A DNA stretch of 64,000 bases, from positions 1,116,001 through 1,180,000 of the forward strand of contig CAVSLA010000004.1 of assembly GCA_963728825.1 (NCBI GenBank). Reading direction: 5' to 3'. Both the position numbers and the translations under genes were made by a program. Under the pieces are notes generated by a model. It saw nothing but the letters and a program-made list of their open reading frames with translations. It was not told the origin of the DNA and made no database searches. Shown piece by piece: positions 52,750 through 61,689 of this stretch; positions within the stretch are counted from its first letter, which is position 1; every line of letters begins with the position of its first letter. The stretch is from CAVREM01 sp963728825 (GTDB taxonomy: Bacteria; Acidobacteriota; Vicinamibacteria; Vicinamibacterales; CAVVIG01).

Positions 52750-53811
52750 ATGCATCGGATACTGCTCACCGCAGCCGTCGGCCTGTTGCTCATCGTGCCG
52801 ACGGGGCTGCGCGCGCAAGCCGACGGCCCGCTGTTCAAGGTCATACGCGACTACATCGAGTCGCTGCGGGTTCAGGCCGGCATCCCGGGCTTGGCAGTGG
52901 CTGTGGTTGGTCCAGACTCGGTGGTCTGGGAGCAGGCCTTCGGCCGCCAGGACTCCGAGCGCTCGATCGCCACGCGGACCGATACGCCCTTTCACGTCGA
53001 CGGCATCACCCAGCTCTTTACCGCGTCATATCTGCTCCGCTGCGTCGAGGAGGGGAGGCTTTCCCTCGACGAGCGGATCGGCGACTATAAGTCGGACGTT
53101 CCCGAACCCAACGCCACCATCCGCCACCTGCTGACGCACACCTCGGGACCGTCGAACAATCTGTCGTTCCAGTACCGGCCGGAGCGGCTCGATCCGCTCA
53201 CGGCGGTCGTTCGCGCCTGCGCCATTGAATCGTTCCGCGGCTCGACCATGAACCTGTTCGACCGGCTGGCGATGCGGGATTCGGTGCCGGGACCCGATGC
53301 GCCGCGGCTTCTGCCGCCAGCCGAAGGCCTCCCCGACCCTGTGGCGGCGCAGCGCTACGCGCGCACGCTCGAGCGGCTCGCCGTTCCGTATCGTGTCGAT
53401 CAGAGAAAGCGTGCGACCGCGTCTCGGTATCCGGCGACGACGCTGACGCCGGGCGGAGGCTTGATCTCCACCGTCCGCGACCTCGCCGAATTCGATCTCG
53501 GGCTCAGGTCCGGCCTGCTGCTGCTCCCGGAGACGCTGAATGCCGCCTGGTCGCCGCCGGTCGCCCATGGACAACCGCTCCCGCACGGACTCGGCTGGTT
53601 CAGCGGCATCTACAGCGGTGAGCGGATCGTCTGGCAGTTCGGGGTCAGCGAAAACGCCTCGTCGGCGCTGATGATTACGATGCCGGCACGTGAGACGACC
53701 TACATCCTGCTGGCGAACAGCACGGGGTTGGTCGAGCCGTCGCCGACGTCAGTGAATCAGCTGGTAGCCTCTCCGTTCGTGCGCGTGTTGCTCACGTTAC
53801 TGGTCGGCTGA
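52750..53811 (+). CDS. Class C beta-lactamase-fold protein lacking catalytic Ser and Lys (pseudoenzyme)
   Basis: 353 residues with a signal peptide (cleavage near GLRAQA). The fold is clear: IPGLAVAVVGPDSVVWEQAFG, then RLSLDERIGDY and TIRHLLTHTSG. At the active site, however, FHVDGITQLFTA replaces the usual F-x-x-x-S-x-x-K-x-F-T-A: Ser is Gly85 and Lys is Gln88. The C-terminal H-x-G motif is also changed, to QFG. It therefore should not acylate substrates and may be a binding or regulatory protein in the periplasm. It heads a run of three envelope genes. Confidence 0.85.
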   Translation: MHRILLTAAVGLLLIVPTGLRAQADGPLFKVIRDYIESLRVQAGIPGLAVAVVGPDSVVWEQAFGRQDSERSIATRTDTPFHVDGITQLFTASYLLRCVEEGRLSLDERIGDYKSDVPEPNATIRHLLTHTSGPSNNLSFQYRPERLDPLTAVVRACAIESFRGSTMNLFDRLAMRDSVPGPDAPRLLPPAEGLPDPVAAQRYARTLERLAVPYRVDQRKRATASRYPATTLTPGGGLISTVRDLAEFDLGLRSGLLLLPETLNAAWSPPVAHGQPLPHGLGWFSGIYSGERIVWQFGVSENASSALMITMPARETTYILLANSTGLVEPSPTSVNQLVASPFVRVLLTLLVG

Positions 53812-53817
53812 CGGGAG

Positions 53818-54447
53818 ATGCGTCGTCCGGTTCAGGGGATCGTGGTGGCGCTGCTGCTCGTCGCGCCCCGCGAAACCGCCGCGGAATGGCAGTTCAAGCC
53901 GTTTCTCGGAGTGACCTTCGCGCCGTCGACGACCTATCGCGGCGACGTGGAGTTTGCTGCCGGCCTGCCGAGCGGCGACCCCGAATTCGAATCGGGCTCC
54001 GCAAACCTGACATTCGGGGCGGCAGTCGTCCTGATTGGAGACGTCTTCGGGGTGGAGGGGGATTTCAGCCATGCGCCCGGCTTTTTTCAGGCTGGCGATT
54101 TGAACCTCGTCAGGAGCAGCAGCACGCAGACGCTCACGGGAAATCTGGTGGTGGCAGTGCCACGGCGCCTCTCACGATACACGCTCAGACCGTACGCACT
54201 GGCTGGGCTAGGTTTGATGCGGTTGCGCAGCGAAGATCTGAACCTGTTCTTTCCAATTCATGAGACCCGGACGGCAATCGACTTTGGCGGCGGGGCCACT
54301 GGCTTTCTGAACGAACGGGTGGGGGTCAGCTGGGAGCTGCGTTACTTCCGAGCGATCGGGGGGAAGAGGGGGAACCGGGAGACGTCACCATTGACGGTTC
54401 TGTCCCCGAACTTTCTTTCTGGCGCGCGAATATGTCAGTCGTACTAA
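53818..54447 (+). CDS. Outer-membrane beta-barrel protein, frameshifted near the C-terminus
   Basis: 209 residues as read. Signal peptide to about residue 22 (PRETAAEWQ), then alternating strands as in OmpW/OmpA-type 8-stranded barrels (FGAAVVLIGDVFGVEGDFS, LRPYALAGLGLMRL). The last 30 residues are atypical. Adding one G to the G6 run at 54358-54363 opens a frame ending ELSFWRANMSVVLRY at a TGA 54453-54455, which is a textbook last strand with a terminal aromatic. Either a real frameshift, phase variation or a sequencing error. As read it probably cannot be assembled by BAM. Confidence 0.8.
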   Translation: MRRPVQGIVVALLLVAPRETAAEWQFKPFLGVTFAPSTTYRGDVEFAAGLPSGDPEFESGSANLTFGAAVVLIGDVFGVEGDFSHAPGFFQAGDLNLVRSSSTQTLTGNLVVAVPRRLSRYTLRPYALAGLGLMRLRSEDLNLFFPIHETRTAIDFGGGATGFLNERVGVSWELRYFRAIGGKRGNRETSPLTVLSPNFLSGARICQSY

Positions 54448-54471
54448 GATATTGACCGCTGTGAGGCGTAG

Positions 54472-55005
54472 ATGATTCGACGGCTTGGCTTCTGGTGCGT
54501 CGTGGGAGTGGGCCTCCTCGGGAGCGTGGCGTTTTCCGCCGAATCGCTCCGGATCGTGCCCCTCGTGTCCAACGGCGAAGTGGTGGTCTCGTTCGAGCTT
54601 GCCGATGCCTACACCCAGGAAGTGCGCGAGGCGATTGCCAGCGGGCTGCGCACGACCTTCACCTACGACGTCGAGCTCCGCATGCCGGTCGCCGGCTGGG
54701 TTGATCGCACCATCGCGACCGCGGTCATTACAACGAGCAGCCAGTACGACAACCTGACCAGGCGGCATACGTTGTCGCGCGCCATTGACGGACGCGTCAT
54801 GGAGGTGGTCCTGACCGACAACGACGCGATCGTTCGGGAGTGGCTGACCACGCTCAAGCGGATCCCAATTTACAAAGCATCGCGCCTGGACGCCTCGCAC
54901 GACTACTTCGTCCGGATCAAGGCACGGCGCCGTCCCACCGGCACCTCGCTCTTCGGGCTGGCCAGCACAATCACGGGTCAGGCCAGATTCACCTTCATTC
55001 CTTAG
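54472..55005 (+). CDS. DUF4390 domain protein, exported
   Basis: 177 residues. Signal peptide to about residue 23 (GSVAFSAES), then SNGEVVVSFELADAYTQE and the C-terminal ITGQARFTFIP typical of DUF4390. Function is not established; members are periplasmic and often near two-component genes. It overlaps the convergent membrane-protein gene by 11 bases. Confidence 0.85.
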   Translation: MIRRLGFWCVVGVGLLGSVAFSAESLRIVPLVSNGEVVVSFELADAYTQEVREAIASGLRTTFTYDVELRMPVAGWVDRTIATAVITTSSQYDNLTRRHTLSRAIDGRVMEVVLTDNDAIVREWLTTLKRIPIYKASRLDASHDYFVRIKARRRPTGTSLFGLASTITGQARFTFIP

Positions 55006-56548
55006 CGTCGTAGTACACGTAGACGCCGCCGGCTTCGGCGATGAAAGACAGGCGGCGATCCGCTTGTGCTTCGCCGTGAAAGGCATGATCCCCGAACACG
55101 AGCTCAGGCGGCAGGCCAGCTGGGGCGGCGAGCGGCTTTCCGACCAGAAAGGCCCATGAATCGTCGACTGCGACCGGGAGACGCCGCTTATAGAGGTGCA
55201 GGACGACGCTCACCGCGCGCGGCCAGGTCTCGCGCGACCGGATTGTGACCAGGGGCCGAATCGCCCCGGCCGTTCCGAGAAATTCTTCGACCCGACGGGC
55301 AAGCGACTCGGCAGACGGATCGCGCTGGCGATACACCGGAGCCCGGGTCGACCCCGCCACTGCGAGCCCCATCAGCACGACCGAGGAAAGGCCCACGACC
55401 CTTGCCGCAAGTCGGGATCCCAACGTGGCCCGCATTGCCGTTGCCAGCCACGCAGCGGTCACGATGGCAGCGAGCAGCCCGATCACGGAGATCCACGCGA
55501 CGAGATATAGGGCGATCTCTCCACGGATTGCTCGAACAGCCGCGACTGCCGCCAGCGCCTGAACAATCACCGTGGTATCGAGGAGTGTTTGCAGGGCGGG
55601 TCCTTTCGGACCCGCCGCCAGTGGACGACCCGGCTGCCTGGCGCTCACGAAGACGATGCCCGTCAACACAGCCGCCTGGATAGCCACGAGCGTTGACGCG
55701 GCGAGCCCGGAGGCGTCGATCGTCATGCGGAACGCGGCCGCCAACGCTGCCGGCACGACGGCGAGCTGATCGCGAACAGCGCGAATCGCGTCCATCCAAC
55801 TCTGTTCGGCCAGATTGCCGGGCGCGAAGAAGGCGATTAGGCTTTGTATGTTCCCGGGGCGCGACGTGAACGCCTCATAGAAGGGCAGTGCCCAGCAAAC
55901 GGCGCCGACGGCGAGCGCAACGCCCCACACGCGTCGCGGCACCGCTGGGCTCCCGCGGCGGGCGACGAGAGCGGTGAACGCGAGCACGGCCACCGCGACG
56001 CCATATCCCACGTGCGTCTGCACGATCGCCGACGCCAGGAAGGTCATCGCCGGCAGCAAGGCGTTCTCACCAATCGAGAAACGGATCGTCAGTAGCGTCA
56101 GCAGCCCGAGCGGCAGGATCGGAAGAATGGGATTCCATTCGTTGGCTGCCAGGTACGGCGCGCCGATCAACACGAACACCGCAACCAGCGCCGCGGCGGC
56201 CAGCGCGGTGGGGGCATCGAACAACCGCCGGACGCTGAGCACAAGGCCGATCGCGGCGCAAAGGTTGACGGTCAGCGCAAAGACGTTGAGCGCCGTCCCA
56301 CGTTCGCCCAGCACCTCGTAGAACGGCAGGGCCAGGTAGAAGTAGGCCGGTCCCGGATGGCTCCAGCCGAACTGCGAATAGGGTCCCAGCAGCTGGATGC
56401 CCCGCGCTGCGTAGAGCACGCGCAACTCCAGCGCCGCGGCGTCGCCCGTGAAGAGGATGTCGGGGATTCCCGCGCGGGCGATCTGCCAGGCGGCCGGCGC
56501 AAAGGGCACCGCCGCGGCGAGGCAGAGCAGGGCGGTAGTTCTGCGCAC
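54995..56548 (-). CDS. Polytopic membrane protein, glycosyltransferase-C-like
   Basis: 517 residues from GTG 56546-56548. About ten to twelve helices. Features recall GT-C/ArnT-type proteins: a first-loop region with PDILFTGDAAALELRV and QFGWSHPGPAYFYLALPFYE, and a C-terminal soluble domain (residues about 425-517). The dolichol-type catalytic Asp could be in FTGDAA. A palindromic repeat is inserted at 55595-55616 and translated as AGPKGPALQ in a loop between helices. Substrate is unknown. Confidence 0.75.
   Translation of the reverse strand: MRRTTALLCLAAAVPFAPAAWQIARAGIPDILFTGDAAALELRVLYAARGIQLLGPYSQFGWSHPGPAYFYLALPFYEVLGERGTALNVFALTVNLCAAIGLVLSVRRLFDAPTALAAAALVAVFVLIGAPYLAANEWNPILPILPLGLLTLLTIRFSIGENALLPAMTFLASAIVQTHVGYGVAVAVLAFTALVARRGSPAVPRRVWGVALAVGAVCWALPFYEAFTSRPGNIQSLIAFFAPGNLAEQSWMDAIRAVRDQLAVVPAALAAAFRMTIDASGLAASTLVAIQAAVLTGIVFVSARQPGRPLAAGPKGPALQTLLDTTVIVQALAAVAAVRAIRGEIALYLVAWISVIGLLAAIVTAAWLATAMRATLGSRLAARVVGLSSVVLMGLAVAGSTRAPVYRQRDPSAESLARRVEEFLGTAGAIRPLVTIRSRETWPRAVSVVLHLYKRRLPVAVDDSWAFLVGKPLAAPAGLPPELVFGDHAFHGEAQADRRLSFIAEAGGVYVYYDAKE
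55595..55616. repeat. Palindromic repeat inside a coding sequence
   Basis: GGCGGGTCC-TTTC-GGACCCGCC, the same stem as the intergenic copy at 30913-30934. The frame is kept and gives the peptide AGPKGPALQ in the 54995-56548 protein. Confidence 0.85.
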
Positions 56549-56571
56549 GTGGCGGCCTTAACATTAGCAGG

Positions 56572-58209
56572 GTGATTGCCTTATCGAACGTCAGCAAGCA
56601 GTACGGCCGGCAGGTCCTCTTCGTCGACGCCTCCTTCCAGTTGAACCCGGGCGACAAAGTGGGGCTGGTGGGCCCGAACGGATCCGGCAAGACCACGATC
56701 TTCCGGATGGTGGTGGGCGAGGAGCAGCCCGACGAGGGCGAGGTCTCGGTGCCGCGCCGGGCGACCGTCGGCTACTTCCGCCAGGACGTCGAAGAAATGG
56801 CCGGCCGCTCGGTGCTCGACGAAGCGATTGCCGGGAGTGGACGGCTCGGAGCCCTTCACCATGAGCTCGAGGAACTGCAGCACGCGATGTCCGATCCAGC
56901 GAGCGCCGCGGACATGGATCGCGTCCTGGCGCGCTTCGGCGAAGTCCAGGAGGAGTACGACCACCTGGGCGGCTACGCCCTCGAGAGCCGGACCCGGGAA
57001 ATCCTGCACGGCCTGGGGTTCGACGATGAGCGCATCGACGGTGATGTCGGCGCGCTCTCCGGCGGATGGAAGATGCGGGTCGCGATGGCCCGCGTCCTCC
57101 TCGGCAATCCCGACGTCCTGCTGATGGACGAGCCGACCAATCACCTCGATATCGAATCGATCATCTGGCTGGAAGCCTTTCTGAAGCAACGGAGCGGCGC
57201 GCTGCTGATGACGTCGCACGATCGCGACTTCATGAATCGCGTCGTGACGCGCATCGCCGAAATCGACGGTGGGGAGATCAGTTCGTATTCGGGCAACTAC
57301 GACTTCTACGAACGGGAACGCGCGATCCGCGAGGCCAACCGCGAAGCTGCCTATGCGCGGCAGCAGGCGATGCTCGCCAAGGAGCAGCGCTTCATCGAGC
57401 GCTTCGCCGCCCATGCCGCCAAGGCGGCACAGGTGCAGAGCCGCGTGAAAGCGCTCGAGAAGATCGAGAAGATCGAGCTGCCCAGGAAGCGTCGCGTTGT
57501 GAAGTTCGATTTCCGCGCGCCGCCGCGGTCAGGCGACCTGGTCGCGACCCTCGACCGGGTCTCCAAGCGCTACGGACGTCGCACCGTGCACGAGCGGCTC
57601 AACCTCACCATTCGCCGCGGCGAACGCTGGGCGGTCATGGGCAAGAACGGCGCGGGCAAATCGACGCTGCTGAAGATGATTGCGGGAGCGCTTCGGCCGG
57701 ACGAAGGCGACGTCACGCTGGGCGCCAGCCTCAGGATGGGCTACTTTGCCCAGCAGGCGCTCGACCTCCTCGATGCAGATCTGACCGTCGAGGAGCAGCT
57801 GCAGAAGGACTTTCCCCACGAATCGATCGGCGTCCTGCGCAACCTCGCCGGCGCTTTCCAGTTTTCGGGTGACGATACCGACAAGAAAATCCGCTCGCTG
57901 TCCGGTGGCGAGAAGACACGGCTGGTGATGGCCCGGATGCTGCTCGATCCGCCGAATTTTCTGGTCCTCGACGAGCCGACCAATCACCTCGATCTGGCGA
58001 CCAAGGAGATGCTCCTCGATTCACTCGGGTCCTTCGAGGGGACGATGATCTTCGTGTCGCACGATCGGGCGTTTCTGCGGGGCCTGAGCAATCGCGTGCT
58101 GGAACTGGGCGGCGAGTCTGGAACGGACGCCGAACCGCACGTCTACCCGGGGTCGTACGTCGACTACGTGGCGCGGACCGGCCACGAAGCACCCGGCGTC
58201 CACGCCTGA
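56572..58209 (+). CDS. ABC-F family ATPase (YbiT/Uup-like)
   Basis: 545 residues from GTG 56572. Two ABC domains: Walker A GPNGSGKTT near 36 and GKNGAGKST near 360; Walker B LLMDEPTNHLD near 182 and LVLDEPTNHLD near 462. The inter-domain linker is highly charged and helical (about 245-310). It has no membrane segment and acts on the ribosome. It is the second ABC-F gene here besides ettA. Start sites of this gene and the divergent membrane protein are 23 bases apart. Confidence 0.92.
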   Translation: MIALSNVSKQYGRQVLFVDASFQLNPGDKVGLVGPNGSGKTTIFRMVVGEEQPDEGEVSVPRRATVGYFRQDVEEMAGRSVLDEAIAGSGRLGALHHELEELQHAMSDPASAADMDRVLARFGEVQEEYDHLGGYALESRTREILHGLGFDDERIDGDVGALSGGWKMRVAMARVLLGNPDVLLMDEPTNHLDIESIIWLEAFLKQRSGALLMTSHDRDFMNRVVTRIAEIDGGEISSYSGNYDFYERERAIREANREAAYARQQAMLAKEQRFIERFAAHAAKAAQVQSRVKALEKIEKIELPRKRRVVKFDFRAPPRSGDLVATLDRVSKRYGRRTVHERLNLTIRRGERWAVMGKNGAGKSTLLKMIAGALRPDEGDVTLGASLRMGYFAQQALDLLDADLTVEEQLQKDFPHESIGVLRNLAGAFQFSGDDTDKKIRSLSGGEKTRLVMARMLLDPPNFLVLDEPTNHLDLATKEMLLDSLGSFEGTMIFVSHDRAFLRGLSNRVLELGGESGTDAEPHVYPGSYVDYVARTGHEAPGVHA

Positions 58210-58241
58210 CTGTAGGGTGGACGTTTGGACGTTCTTAATCT

Positions 58242-58466
58242 CTGATTGAGTTGGGTTGGCGTGCTGCGTCGCACAGCCGGGTTCCGGCGACCGGACCGCA
58301 CTGCGGGGGCCGGTACGACCGGCTGACGGCTCGCGCCCAACGCCTGGTGATCCCGCGGCGTTGGGGCCCTGCGCTCGCGTCCCCCCAGCCTCCTCGCGCG
58401 GTCCCGATCTTTGACGGCCGCCTCCACACGGCTGTGCGCCACAGCACGCCAACCCACCTCAGTCCG
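58242..58466. repeat. 225-base imperfect palindrome
   Basis: The outer 60 bases pair well: TGGGTTGGCGTGCTG at 58252 pairs perfectly with its complement ending at 58456, then CGCACAGCCG pairs after two mismatches. The centre has CCCAACGCC (58336-58344) pairing with GGCGTTGGG (58357-58365). Because of the symmetry, frames on both strands begin with the same residues (MGWRA), and neither is convincing as a gene. It occupies most of the 366-base gap between the ABC-F gene and arfB; the remaining bases (58467-58575) show nothing clear. Confidence 0.8.
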
Positions 58467-58575
58467 AAGGTGCGGTCCTTCCCCAACGGTCCGCCGCTTC
58501 GTGTCCGCGTAGGGACCGACGCCACAGCGTTACCGCGGACGAACACGGCTGCGAACGGGTTAGGTCCGCGAATGG

Positions 58576-58992
58576 CTATTCGTCCTGAGGTCGCCCGCGC
58601 AGGTGCTTGACGGCAGCGCGGTGCCGTTTTGATTCGAGACGCTTGTGCTTGGCCGCGGCGGACGGGCGGGTGCGCCGCCGCTTCTTCGGACGCCGTGCGG
58701 CCTGCCGAAGGATCGTGATCAGGCGCTCGCGAGCCGCCTCGCGGTTGCGCGCCTGCGTGCGGTGCTCGCGGCTGTCGATCAGCAGGACGCCGTCGGCTGT
58801 CAGTCTGGTGCCGGCAATGTCCACAAGGCGCGCCTTCACCTCCTCCGGAAGCGACGAGGCGCCGACGTCGAACCGCAGTTCGACCGCGGTCGCCACTTTG
58901 TTGACGTTCTGTCCACCTGGTCCGGAGGCGCGGACGAATCGCTCCTGGATTTCGGCCTCGTCGATGACGATGCCGTCGGCGATCGTGATCAT
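58576..58992 (-). CDS. arfB: Peptidyl-tRNA hydrolase ArfB (YaeJ), ribosome rescue factor
   Basis: 138 residues. The catalytic GGQ motif is in VRASGPGGQNVNKV (about 20-33), followed by TAVELRFDV. The C-terminal 35 residues are strongly basic (RRPKKRRRTRPSAAAKHKR), the tail that enters the mRNA channel of stalled ribosomes. It frees nascent chains from non-stop ribosomes. It overlaps the stop of the upstream VWFA gene by 4 bases. Confidence 0.95.
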   Translation of the reverse strand: MITIADGIVIDEAEIQERFVRASGPGGQNVNKVATAVELRFDVGASSLPEEVKARLVDIAGTRLTADGVLLIDSREHRTQARNREAARERLITILRQAARRPKKRRRTRPSAAAKHKRLESKRHRAAVKHLRGRPQDE

Positions 58993-61640
58993 CGCGCGAG
59001 GTACTCGACCCAGAGGTTGACCAGCGGCACCGAAGACCCCTGTCCGGCCGCGTAACGATCGGCGTAGCCGCGCGCCAGCCGAATGGCTTCGCCCGGTTCG
59101 TGGATCTGGAGGCCGCCGCGTTTCGCCTGGAACAGCCAGTTCACCGCAAGCAGCAGCGAATCCTCATCGGCAGGCTGACCTTCCAGGTAGCGTGCGAGGT
59201 CGACGATCGCGTCACGCGCGTTGCCTGCCGTGGCCTTCAACAGAGCCAGGGAGCGTAGAAATCGTGCGTCATCGGGCCAGCGGGCGAGCGCGCGTTCCGC
59301 GGCGGCCCGCGCTTCGCCGTAGCTTTTCGTCCGCAGCAGGGCATCAACCATCCAAACGTGTACGTCAGGCAGATCCGGCGACGTGCTGGTCAATCGTCTC
59401 CACGCTGCTAACGCCTCGACGTCGTGGCCTGCGGCAGCGAAGCAGGCGCCCAGATAGGCGAGCGCGCCGGATGTATCGCCACCCGCGTCGATCACCCGCT
59501 CGAACGCGGTCGCCGCAGGCAGATACTGACGGTCTCGAAGACGCATCAGCCCTTCATCGAACGACGTTGTCGCAGCCGGGGAAATTGTCGCGCGAAACGT
59601 CTGAGTGACGGACGGCTGCAGCACCTCGTCCAGATCGAGATCCCGCGCCAGATCGCGTCCGCTGACGGTCAGGAACACGGATCCCCCCGCGGGTCGGGGT
59701 GGTGCGACCACTTCGAAGCCGCGTGACTGGAAAGCGGCCCCTCGAGACATCAGCGCGCGAAGCACGTAGAGTCCCGGCGGCAGGTCGGCGACCGACAGCG
59801 TGTGCGAGAAGATGAACCGATCATCCCCGACACGCCGCGCGGCAGCGTCGGCGCTCAGCAGGGCAGGTCCGTCTTCGCGGGCTGCCACCTCGAATTTTGG
59901 CGTCAGCTCCGCAGCCTCTCGTCCGTATGCTTCGAAGTAACCCTGGACGAGGCCGAAACGGATGTCCGGGCCGAGCGTCGGTCGCAAGGAATCAGCCGGC
60001 TGCTCGGGGCCGCCGACGGCCAGATCCGTGACGTCCAGTGTGCCGGCCCGGCCGAGTGTTGCTCGTACCCGCAGCTCGACGCTGCCCACGAGATCACCGT
60101 CGGCGACGGCGATCTTGATGGTGTGGGTGCCTGGATCAACCGTGACGGTTCGTCCGTACTGGACGGGTGACGCGACTCCAGCCAGTGGCGCCAACCGCAT
60201 TTCTGAGATCACCCCATCGACCACGCGATTGCTGGCGTCACGGATTGTTTGACCGACCGTCAACATCCTGGGCTCGGTGAACGCCTCTCCAATGGCCGCG
60301 TACACGAATACCTGCAATTTCGACGCGTCGGGTCCGCGGAAGACGTAGGTCGTCACGCGGATTGGGATGGCCGGGAGCATCAGCGGGTTCCTGAATGCGG
60401 CGCTGATGCGATCCGCCGGCGTTTGGGCTTCTGCCGACGGTTCGAGCGTCGTAGTCCGCCGCGCGCGGACCGTCGCACCAGCACGCGCGACAGCGACCTC
60501 GATCGGATAGGTGGCTCCGTCACGTTCGCGAGCCGTGGGCTCGACGCCGATCAGGTAATAGCCGGACAGCTCTGACTCGATGCGATCGAACGGCCCGGTG
60601 CCGGTGCCGGACATGGTGAACAGCCCGCCTCCGGACGCGTGTGCCAGGAGCTCGAGTCCGAGCCGGCTCTCCATCAGATCCTGCTGTATTTCGAAGGGCG
60701 ACCTCGCCGTCGGCGCGGTGATGTCGAGGGGCTCGTCCTCGATCTTCAGGCTGTAAATGGCGGTGCGGGACGCGGCGGCCAGTTGCCCGACTTCCGCGAT
60801 TCGTTTCTGTCCGCCGGCCGTGCGGTCGAGCGCAAACCCATCGGAGATGAGGAGCAAGGTCTTTGGCGCCTCAACACTCCTGAGCATCGTCAACAGCTCG
60901 CGCAGGCTGTTGATGGTCAGGTCGGCATTGTGCAGCAGTTCCTGACCGAGCTTCAACGCTTCGGTGCGGACTTCGGCCGGGCAATCGATGCCGCGGGTGA
61001 CCTGCGGACCGCCGCACGCGCGGCGCAAGACCGTAGCCAGGGCTTCCGGCTCGTTACGCATATAGGCAAGGGCGGCGGCGCTGCCGACACGGTGCGACCA
61101 CGCCGGTTCAGTGGCGGCCCTTTGCCCCGGCATCTGTGCGAGCTTGTCCTTGATGGATAGTCGGTCCGCCGTGAAGTCGCTCCAGGCCCCCTGTCCGCGG
61201 CCGAAGCTGACGATGGCGATGCGATCGGCGGGTGGGAGGCGATCGATGAATCTGGTCACGGCCGGGAGCAACGGCCGCATCGCGCCGAATTTGATGTTGG
61301 CTTCGTCGACGGCGATGACGACGAGGCCGCTGCCGGCAGCGTCGCCGTTGGATCGGTATCCATCGGCGGCGACGCTGGCAGGTGAGTTCTCGGGTGACCG
61401 GGTTGCCGCGGTCACTCGCGCAATCCACTGCGCGCCGACCACGCGGCGCGGTTCGCCGCCGACGCGCACCGTGAAATCGGCGGCCGCAAGATTTTCGATC
61501 GGCTTCCCGCGGTCATCGACGACCGTAACGTCGACGCGAAGGACGTCGACCTGGGACTGGAACTGTGGCGGTGGCTTCTGCGCGTATGCGGCTGTTGCAC
61601 CAACCAGGAACGTCAGGAGCACGAACAATCTCCGCATCAT
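58989..61640 (-). CDS. VWFA-related acidobacterial-type domain protein with TPR repeats, exported
   Basis: 883 residues from ATG 61638-61640 (AGGA upstream). Signal peptide to about residue 19 (GATAAYAQ). QSQVDVLRVDVTVVDDRGKPI and IENLAAADFTVRVGG open the VWFA-related domain typical of Acidobacteriota; the Rossmann-like core has VVIAVDEANIKFG, PADRIAIVSFGRG and TLLLISDG. A long beta-rich middle (about 400-680) follows, then TPR repeats at 700-880 (AATAFERVIDAGGDTSGALAYLG, AERALARWPDDARFLRSL). Likely a surface or periplasmic binding protein. It may be co-translated with arfB (overlap). Confidence 0.9.
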   Translation of the reverse strand: MMRRLFVLLTFLVGATAAYAQKPPPQFQSQVDVLRVDVTVVDDRGKPIENLAAADFTVRVGGEPRRVVGAQWIARVTAATRSPENSPASVAADGYRSNGDAAGSGLVVIAVDEANIKFGAMRPLLPAVTRFIDRLPPADRIAIVSFGRGQGAWSDFTADRLSIKDKLAQMPGQRAATEPAWSHRVGSAAALAYMRNEPEALATVLRRACGGPQVTRGIDCPAEVRTEALKLGQELLHNADLTINSLRELLTMLRSVEAPKTLLLISDGFALDRTAGGQKRIAEVGQLAAASRTAIYSLKIEDEPLDITAPTARSPFEIQQDLMESRLGLELLAHASGGGLFTMSGTGTGPFDRIESELSGYYLIGVEPTARERDGATYPIEVAVARAGATVRARRTTTLEPSAEAQTPADRISAAFRNPLMLPAIPIRVTTYVFRGPDASKLQVFVYAAIGEAFTEPRMLTVGQTIRDASNRVVDGVISEMRLAPLAGVASPVQYGRTVTVDPGTHTIKIAVADGDLVGSVELRVRATLGRAGTLDVTDLAVGGPEQPADSLRPTLGPDIRFGLVQGYFEAYGREAAELTPKFEVAAREDGPALLSADAAARRVGDDRFIFSHTLSVADLPPGLYVLRALMSRGAAFQSRGFEVVAPPRPAGGSVFLTVSGRDLARDLDLDEVLQPSVTQTFRATISPAATTSFDEGLMRLRDRQYLPAATAFERVIDAGGDTSGALAYLGACFAAAGHDVEALAAWRRLTSTSPDLPDVHVWMVDALLRTKSYGEARAAAERALARWPDDARFLRSLALLKATAGNARDAIVDLARYLEGQPADEDSLLLAVNWLFQAKRGGLQIHEPGEAIRLARGYADRYAAGQGSSVPLVNLWVEYLAR

Positions 61641-61689
61641 CAGTTTCCTCAGTTTAGGGCCATAATCGGCTCTTTGTGACAGCGAACTG

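Noticed and set aside
54398..54420. CTGTCCCCGAAC as part of a palindromic repeat at the barrel gene end
   Set aside because: In the restored frame these bases encode the natural last strand (PELSFW), so no repeat is needed to explain them.
58330..58370. Integron attC-like site (GCCCAAC ... GTTGGGG)
   Set aside because: The right core does not end in the required pyrimidine, the inner L boxes are missing and no integrase is present; it is the centre of the longer palindrome.
58235..58610. Open frames on both strands inside the 58.2-58.5 kb gap, both beginning MGWRA
   Set aside because: They start alike because the DNA is a palindrome; neither has a ribosome-binding site or recognisable fold.
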